Assembly: GCA_002385475.1 (NCBI GenBank)
Contig: DGDO01000024.1
Coordinates: forward strand, 1-10,605
Direction: 5' to 3'
Origin: Candidatus Sordicultor fermentans
GTDB lineage: Bacteria; Atribacterota; Atribacteria; Atribacterales; Caldatribacteriaceae
DNA: 10,605 nucleotides
The notes beneath the pieces were generated by a model that saw only the letters and a program-made list of their open reading frames with translations, was not told the DNA's origin and did not search any database. Each line of letters starts with the position of its first letter. Position 1 is the stretch's first letter. This document shows, piece after piece, positions 6,449 to 10,605 of the stretch. The position numbers were made by a program, and so were the translations under genes.

Positions 6449-7411
6449 AATACTCTTTTCTGCCTCGTACAGGTTATCCTTAGTTATAACTGCAGGCTCG
6501 ATCAAAATCACTTTGTTTTCTGGTTCCACTTTTTCTCTTAGGTATTTAACCAAGATTTCAAAAGCAGTAGAGGCTTGTCTTCCCGGGAACTGTTCGATGG
6601 TAGCGTCTAATGTTTCCTCTTCAATCAATTGTAGCGCTTCGGGAAGAGCATCAAAACCAACAGTGATCACCTCTTTGACATCTAACTTACCACTGGCTTC
6701 TATAGCCTGAATGGCACCTAAAATCATCTCATCATTGGCTCCAAAAACAGCATCAATCTGGGGAGTGCTCATGATGAAGTCTTCCATCACCTTCATGCCG
6801 TCATCCCGGCGGAAGTTAGCAGTTTGAGCTTTAATGGTAATATCAGGATACTGTTCCATAATTTCATTAAATCCTGCGCTTCGATCAATAGCAGGACCTG
6901 CTCCTGGAGTCCCGGTGAGCTCAATGACCGTACCTTTGGGTTCACCGTATTTCTCGACGAGTTCATCTACTATAAATTTTGCTGCTCTCCTCCCTCCTTC
7001 TACGTTATCTGCTCCTACATGGCATAAAACCTCTACTGGAGCGTCTTCTTTGATTCTTCGGTCTACAGTGACTACCGGGATATTAGCTTTATTAAGCGCC
7101 TCTACCGCTGGGACAACTGCTTCTACTTCGATGGGAACAAGTAGTACTCCATCCACTCCTCTTATGATCATATCTTCAATAATGGAGATTTGCTTTGCTA
7201 CGTTATCCTCTGCTTCCAAAGATATAACTTCGATTCCCCCTATCTGGGTTGCTTTCTCTTTAACCGCCTCTTCCAAAAAAGCAAACCAGGCAAAGGAGAG
7301 GCTGGGAAAAGAAAGACCAATAGTGAGTTGCTCCTGAGCTAAAGCTAAAGAACCCAGACACAAGGAAGCCACTAAAATCACCAAAGTACCTACCACTCCA
7401 AGTTTTTTCAT
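6443..7411 (-). CDS. Sugar ABC transporter periplasmic-binding protein, RbsB-like
   Basis: Periplasmic sugar receptor of 322 aa for the importer encoded just upstream. Residues 1-25 are a signal peptide ending ALA|QEQ, with no lipobox. The mature part is a type-I two-lobed binding domain (Peripla_BP_4 type). Positions that contact ribose in E. coli RbsB (recalled, not aligned by software) appear largely kept: D117 and R118 (VDRR), R177 (IDRSAGF), F200 (NFRRDDG), N226 (ANDEM), D254 (VGFDALPE) and Q274 (TIEQFP). The paired phenylalanines near the N terminus appear as W42-F43. This supports a pyranose or pentose such as ribose, with altered stacking. The ATG at 7411 has AAAGGAGG (about 7422-7429) upstream. 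Unlike most Rbs-type operons in my experience, the receptor gene is last, separated from the permease by a hairpin and 64 bases. Confidence 0.88.
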   Translation of the reverse strand: MKKLGVVGTLVILVASLCLGSLALAQEQLTIGLSFPSLSFAWFAFLEEAVKEKATQIGGIEVISLEAEDNVAKQISIIEDMIIRGVDGVLLVPIEVEAVVPAVEALNKANIPVVTVDRRIKEDAPVEVLCHVGADNVEGGRRAAKFIVDELVEKYGEPKGTVIELTGTPGAGPAIDRSAGFNEIMEQYPDITIKAQTANFRRDDGMKVMEDFIMSTPQIDAVFGANDEMILGAIQAIEASGKLDVKEVITVGFDALPEALQLIEEETLDATIEQFPGRQASTAFEILVKYLREKVEPENKVILIEPAVITKDNLYEAEKSIQ

Positions 7412-7438
7412 ATTCCATCAACCTCCTTTTATTTTTTA

Positions 7439-7471
7439 TTTCTGGAAAAGATTTAAAATCTTTTCCAGAAA
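7439..7471. other. 33-bp palindromic hairpin between permease and binding protein genes
   Basis: The arms at 7439-7454 and 7456-7471 (TTTCTGGAAAAGATTT and its complement) are perfect around a single base. In RNA the loop would open to a few bases. On the mRNA strand it is followed by AAATAAAAAATAAAAGG and has no T-run, so it does not look like an intrinsic terminator. An RNA processing or stabilising hairpin that lets the binding protein message outlast the rest is the likelier role. Confidence 0.55.
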
Positions 7472-7475
7472 TAAA

Positions 7476-8462
7476 TTAAGCAGTTCTAAATCTTCTTTTC
7501 ATCTTATCCATCAGCACAGCTAAAATTATAATTGACCCTCTCACAATCATCTGCCAGTATGGCTGTACCCCCAAAAGATTCAATCCGTTAGATATAACTC
7601 CAATGAGAAGGGCTCCTATTAACGTACCATAAACTCCCCCCTCTCCTCCCATCATACTAGTCCCTCCAATAACTACTGAGGCGATGACATCCAGCTCATA
7701 ACCTTCACCCGCTACCAATTCTCCAGAATTAAGCCGAGAAGTTAAAATTAAACCGCTCAGTGCTGAAAGAAAGCCCAAAATAGTAAAAGCACTGATTTTA
7801 TATCGGTCTACTCTTATTCCGGAAAGCAGTGCTGCCTCCTCATTTCCTCCTATAGCATAAATGTAGCGACCAAATACTGTTCTCCTCAAAATTATAGCAG
7901 CAATAATAACACTCCCTAAAAAGAGAATAACCGGAAAAGGGATAGGACCAATCATTCCTGCTCCAATGAAGCGGAAAGACCGGCTCATGCCAGAAATAGG
8001 CCTTCCCTTAGCTACTAAGAGAGTGGCACCCCGAAATATGCTCATAGTTCCTAAGGTAACGATGAAAGGATGGAGGCCTCCTTTTGTAGAAATAAAACCA
8101 TTGAGAAAGCCAATACCTCCGCCTATTAGGAGAGGAATAACTATGCTCAAAAATAGGCTTCCTCCCCATTTTACTTGGAAACCAGCAGCAATAATTCCGG
8201 TAAAAGCCACCACTGATCCTACCGATAAATCAATGCCTCCCAGGAGAATTACAAAAGTCATCCCTACTGCGATTACTCCGATTATAGAAACCTGGCGGAT
8301 AACATTTAAAATGTTGAGGGGATTGAAGAAAACGGGGGTTAGAATTCCAAATAAAATACACACCACTATAAAAGCCAATAAAATACCTATTCTATCCCAT
8401 AAAATGAAAAACCGTTCTACAAGGCTAACTTTTTCTTTCTTCGTTTCAAGGGGTTCGGGCAT
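7476..8462 (-). CDS. Sugar ABC transporter permease, RbsC-like
   Basis: Inner-membrane permease of 328 aa with many hydrophobic segments, the family's normal length. Family marks are GGIDLSVGSV (75-84), NGFISTKGGLHPFIVTLGTM (121-140), a GGNEEAALLSGI coupling loop (205-216) and the DVIASVVIGGTSMMGGEG block (258-275). A single permease type acts as a homodimer in this family, with the double ATPase 8446-9954 and the receptor 6443-7411. The ATG at 8462 overlaps the end of the ATPase gene by 17 bases and follows GGGAGGAAAG (about 8470-8479). The substrate is a monosaccharide, but which one cannot be told from this subunit. Confidence 0.9.
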   Translation of the reverse strand: MPEPLETKKEKVSLVERFFILWDRIGILLAFIVVCILFGILTPVFFNPLNILNVIRQVSIIGVIAVGMTFVILLGGIDLSVGSVVAFTGIIAAGFQVKWGGSLFLSIVIPLLIGGGIGFLNGFISTKGGLHPFIVTLGTMSIFRGATLLVAKGRPISGMSRSFRFIGAGMIGPIPFPVILFLGSVIIAAIILRRTVFGRYIYAIGGNEEAALLSGIRVDRYKISAFTILGFLSALSGLILTSRLNSGELVAGEGYELDVIASVVIGGTSMMGGEGGVYGTLIGALLIGVISNGLNLLGVQPYWQMIVRGSIIILAVLMDKMKRRFRTA

Positions 8463-9954
8463 AATGATTCTTTCCTCCCAGCGCCAAGTTTAGAATCAAT
8501 TCTTGATTCGCCTCCTCTCTATTTACTTCTCCAGCTATCTTTCCTTCTCTCATTACTAAAATTCGATCACTCATAGCTAAAATTTCTGGTAGTTCTGAGG
8601 AAACCATAATTATGGCCGCCCCTTCACTTACTAAACGATTCATCAATTGGTAAATTTCTACCTTAGCTCCCACGTCTATTCCTCGGGTAGGCTCATCAAA
8701 AAGATAGATATCACACTTCCTGGCAAACCATTTACCTAAAACTACTTTTTGCTGGTTCCCTCCAGAAAGATACATGACTCTCTGATATAGAGAAGGTGTT
8801 TTAATATTCATAGCTTCTACCATTTCTTCACCAATTTGCTTTAATCTATCTTCATCAATAAATCCTGCATTAGCAATGTTAGGTAGAATAGGTAAACCTA
8901 AGTTGTCAAGAACCGAAAGTAAAAGAATAAGTCCCTGTGTTTTTCTCTCTTCAGGAAGAAGCGCAATTCCCAAGCTAATTGCTTCAGGAGGAGAGGTAAT
9001 TTTTACTTCTTCTCCTCTGATGAATATTTTTCCTTCCTCCCAGGGATCTACACCATATATAGCTCGTAAGAGCTCTGTTCTTCCTGAGCCTACCATTCCT
9101 GCAATACCTAATATTTCCCTCTGATGGAGGGAAATATTTATATTTTCCAAGACTCCGGGGCGAGTTAATCCTTCCACTCTCAGAACCTCTTCCCCAATGG
9201 TATGGGAAACACGGGGAAATCTCTCACCCACTTCTCTCCCCACCATCATCCGGATAAGCTCTTCCACTTTTAATTCTTTCACTGGTTTTGTAGCCACAAA
9301 TTTACCATCTCGTAACACCGTAACCCGATCACAGATTTCGTAAACTTCCTCTAAGCGATGAGAGATATAAATGATGGTAACCCCGCTTTCTTTCAGAAAG
9401 CGGATAATTCGAAAGAGAGTTTTTATTTCTTTTTGAGCTAAAGCAGCGGTAGGCTCATCCATAATCAGAACCTTAGCATTATGAGAAAGAGCTTTAGCAA
9501 TTTCTATTACTTGTTTTTTAGCTACCCCCAGGTCTCGAACTCGGGAGTTAACATCTATGTCTACTTCCAAAAAGTCAAGGAGTTTCCGAGCTTCTTCTTC
9601 CATTTTTTTCCAATCAACAAATTTTCCTCGAACAAAATGGTGACCCATAAAGATATTTTCTGCCACAGTCAAGGCAGGAATGAGATTAAATTCTTGATAT
9701 ATAGCAGCTATTCCGTTTTGCAAAGCATCGTGAGGGCTGCGGAAATTTATGGACTTGCCCTGATAAAAAACCTCTCCTGACGTTTTTTGGTAGACCCCGG
9801 TGACAATTTTAATCAAGGTTGATTTACCCGCTCCGTTTTCTCCTACCAGAGCATGCACTTCTCCCCTAAAAATGTCAAAGCTAACTTCATCTAGAGCTAC
9901 TACTCCGGGAAATTTTTTAGTTAGTTTATCAAATTCCAAAATAACTTCTTCCAT
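8446..9954 (-). CDS. Sugar ABC transporter double ATP-binding protein, RbsA-like
   Basis: Tandem-domain ATPase (502 aa, matching RbsA/MglA/XylG length) that powers the RbsC-type permease. Domain 1 has Walker A GENGAGKST (38-46), a relaxed signature LGVAKKQ (about 142-148) and Walker B LIMDEP (about 163-168). Domain 2 has a non-canonical Walker A GMVGSGRTEL with R in place of K (286-295), signature LSGGNQQKV (396-404) and Walker B LFDEPTRG (418-425). The relaxed motifs are normal for the family, which pairs one good and one degenerate site. The start chosen is ATG 9954, which follows the bicupin stop as TGA-A-ATG and gives the usual MEE-hydrophobic opening. A TTG at 9972 would add six residues but has no ribosome binding site. 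Confidence 0.9.
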   Translation of the reverse strand: MEEVILEFDKLTKKFPGVVALDEVSFDIFRGEVHALVGENGAGKSTLIKIVTGVYQKTSGEVFYQGKSINFRSPHDALQNGIAAIYQEFNLIPALTVAENIFMGHHFVRGKFVDWKKMEEEARKLLDFLEVDIDVNSRVRDLGVAKKQVIEIAKALSHNAKVLIMDEPTAALAQKEIKTLFRIIRFLKESGVTIIYISHRLEEVYEICDRVTVLRDGKFVATKPVKELKVEELIRMMVGREVGERFPRVSHTIGEEVLRVEGLTRPGVLENINISLHQREILGIAGMVGSGRTELLRAIYGVDPWEEGKIFIRGEEVKITSPPEAISLGIALLPEERKTQGLILLLSVLDNLGLPILPNIANAGFIDEDRLKQIGEEMVEAMNIKTPSLYQRVMYLSGGNQQKVVLGKWFARKCDIYLFDEPTRGIDVGAKVEIYQLMNRLVSEGAAIIMVSSELPEILAMSDRILVMREGKIAGEVNREEANQELILNLALGGKNHYARTP

Positions 9955-9955
9955 T

Positions 9956-10586
9956 TCAGGATTTAGGTCCAAAGTGTTTTAGTATAACCAAATTTTCATT
10001 TTCACTTTCGTTGACTATAGTTATACCGTTTACTGCTGCTTCTTGAGTTACGAATAGCTCATCTTTAGTCATTTGACCAAAGCGAATCATAGTAGGGGTC
10101 TCCACTTCCAGGATTCCAAATTTACCTCTTCCCTCAATTACAATTAAGCCATAAGCCGCGTCTTCTCTTATGGTTACCTTGGTTCGGGGAAATATGGTGA
10201 GCTCTTTAGCAGAAAAATATTCAGTATTATATGCTATCCAGTATTCTTCATATCCTTCTTTTTCCATTTCTTCTATGGCCTTAACCGGCTTAGGCTTTAG
10301 AAAATACTGGTTATAAAAATCGGGGTCTACGTTTAGTTCCCAATCTATGAGGTCAACTATATAGTCTAAATCTTTTTTATGTTCAGGAGGAACATCTTTT
10401 ACCAACATATCCCAGGAAAGATATCTATCCCAGACAATATTTTGAAACATAGCAAAAACATCAGAAGCTCTCTGTGGCTCATAAGTAAGCAAAGACCCAG
10501 GAGCATGTAAAACTCCAGGAGGAACATTCCATCCGGTTCCCAATTGGAGTTTGTAGGCTCGGGAAAGATATAAAATACCATTATCC
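9956..10586 (-). CDS. Bicupin-family protein, C-terminal part (5' end off contig)
   Basis: About 209 natural residues remain; the start is lost beyond the window. The apparent MCIRDR beginning is translated from the adapter and is not protein sequence. The remaining part opens with the end of a first cupin barrel (GTGWNVPPGVLHAPGS, with H27 of the natural sequence as a probable metal ligand). A helical, acidic linker with VPPEHKKDLDYIVDLIDWE follows, then a second cupin-like domain (about 120-209) with YGLIVIEGRGKFG and DELFVTQEA. Layout and context recall mannose-6-phosphate-isomerase-like or other sugar-binding bicupins, but I cannot assign a reaction. It overlaps nothing after start correction and sits one base ahead of the RbsA-type gene, so it is co-translated with the importer. 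That suggests a job on the imported sugar. Confidence 0.7.
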
Positions 10587-10605
10587 CTGTCTCTTATACA
10601 CATCT
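10587..10605. other. Nextera/Tn5 mosaic-end adapter, inverted (artefact)
   Basis: CTGTCTCTTATACACATCT is the exact reverse complement of bases 1-19 and is the Nextera mosaic end. It is untrimmed library sequence. It supplies the false ATG at 10603 for the bicupin reading frame. Confidence 0.97.

Noticed and set aside
6834..7337. 167-aa open frame on the + strand opposite the RbsB-like gene
   Set aside because: It is antisense to a well-supported gene, is Ser/Thr-rich in the way reverse complements of coding DNA often are, and has no recognisable domain.
7966..8493. 175-aa open frame on the + strand opposite the RbsC-like gene
   Set aside because: It is rich in Arg, Lys, Pro and Ile, as expected from the complement of a membrane-protein gene, and has no ribosome binding site or domain of its own.
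9955..9972. TTG start for the RbsA-like ATPase at 9972
   Set aside because: No ribosome binding site precedes it, it would overlap the bicupin gene, and the ATG at 9954 gives the usual RbsA length and opening.
1..10605. Terminal inverted repeats of a Tn5-like transposon
   Set aside because: Both 19-base ends equal the Nextera adapter and no transposase, resistance gene or target-site duplication is present.

Overview
The window is a 10.6 kb AT-leaning bacterial contig, almost certainly from a metagenome or single-cell library. Both ends carry the 19-base Nextera/Tn5 mosaic-end adapter (1-19 and, inverted, 10587-10605), so the natural sequence is 20-10586. The genes use AGGAGG-type ribosome binding sites. 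Both solute-binding proteins have signal-peptidase-I-type signal peptides with no usable lipobox. This suggests a two-membrane (diderm) organism with free periplasmic binding proteins rather than a classical Gram-positive. Atribacterota, Thermotogota or similar sugar-fermenting anaerobes would fit, but that is a guess from style, not a phylogenetic result.

Layout: (1) 199-1605 (+), an L-fucose/L-arabinose isomerase family protein behind its own likely promoter. (2) 1604-1650, a 20-bp-arm palindrome serving as a bidirectional terminator between convergent units. (3) 5719 down to 1661 (-), a four-gene ABC importer of the polyamine/iron/YnjBCD architecture: solute-binding protein, ATPase, permease, permease. 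A Rho-independent terminator sits between the first two genes. (4) About 720 bases without a gene (5720-6442). It holds a likely promoter, a roughly 290-base structured leader for operon 3, two strong dyads, and the terminator of the next operon. (5) 10586 down to 6443 (-), a sugar operon: a truncated bicupin protein, an RbsA-type double ATPase, an RbsC-type permease and an RbsB-type binding protein. A hairpin precedes the last gene.

Function: the Rbs-type operon probably imports a pentose or hexose. The binding protein keeps most positions that contact sugar in E. coli RbsB. The bicupin protein and the aldose-ketose isomerase are candidate enzymes for the first intracellular steps, although the isomerase is about 5 kb away in a different transcription unit. 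The second importer belongs to a family whose substrates are hard to predict. Its location beside sugar genes does not prove a sugar substrate.

No RNA genes, CRISPR arrays, transposases, phage genes or clear pseudogenes were seen. I found no convincing wholly new system. The most useful observations are the adapter-made protein start at the right end, the start-codon corrections for two ATPases, the intra-operon terminator, and the structured regulatory region at 5720-6210.
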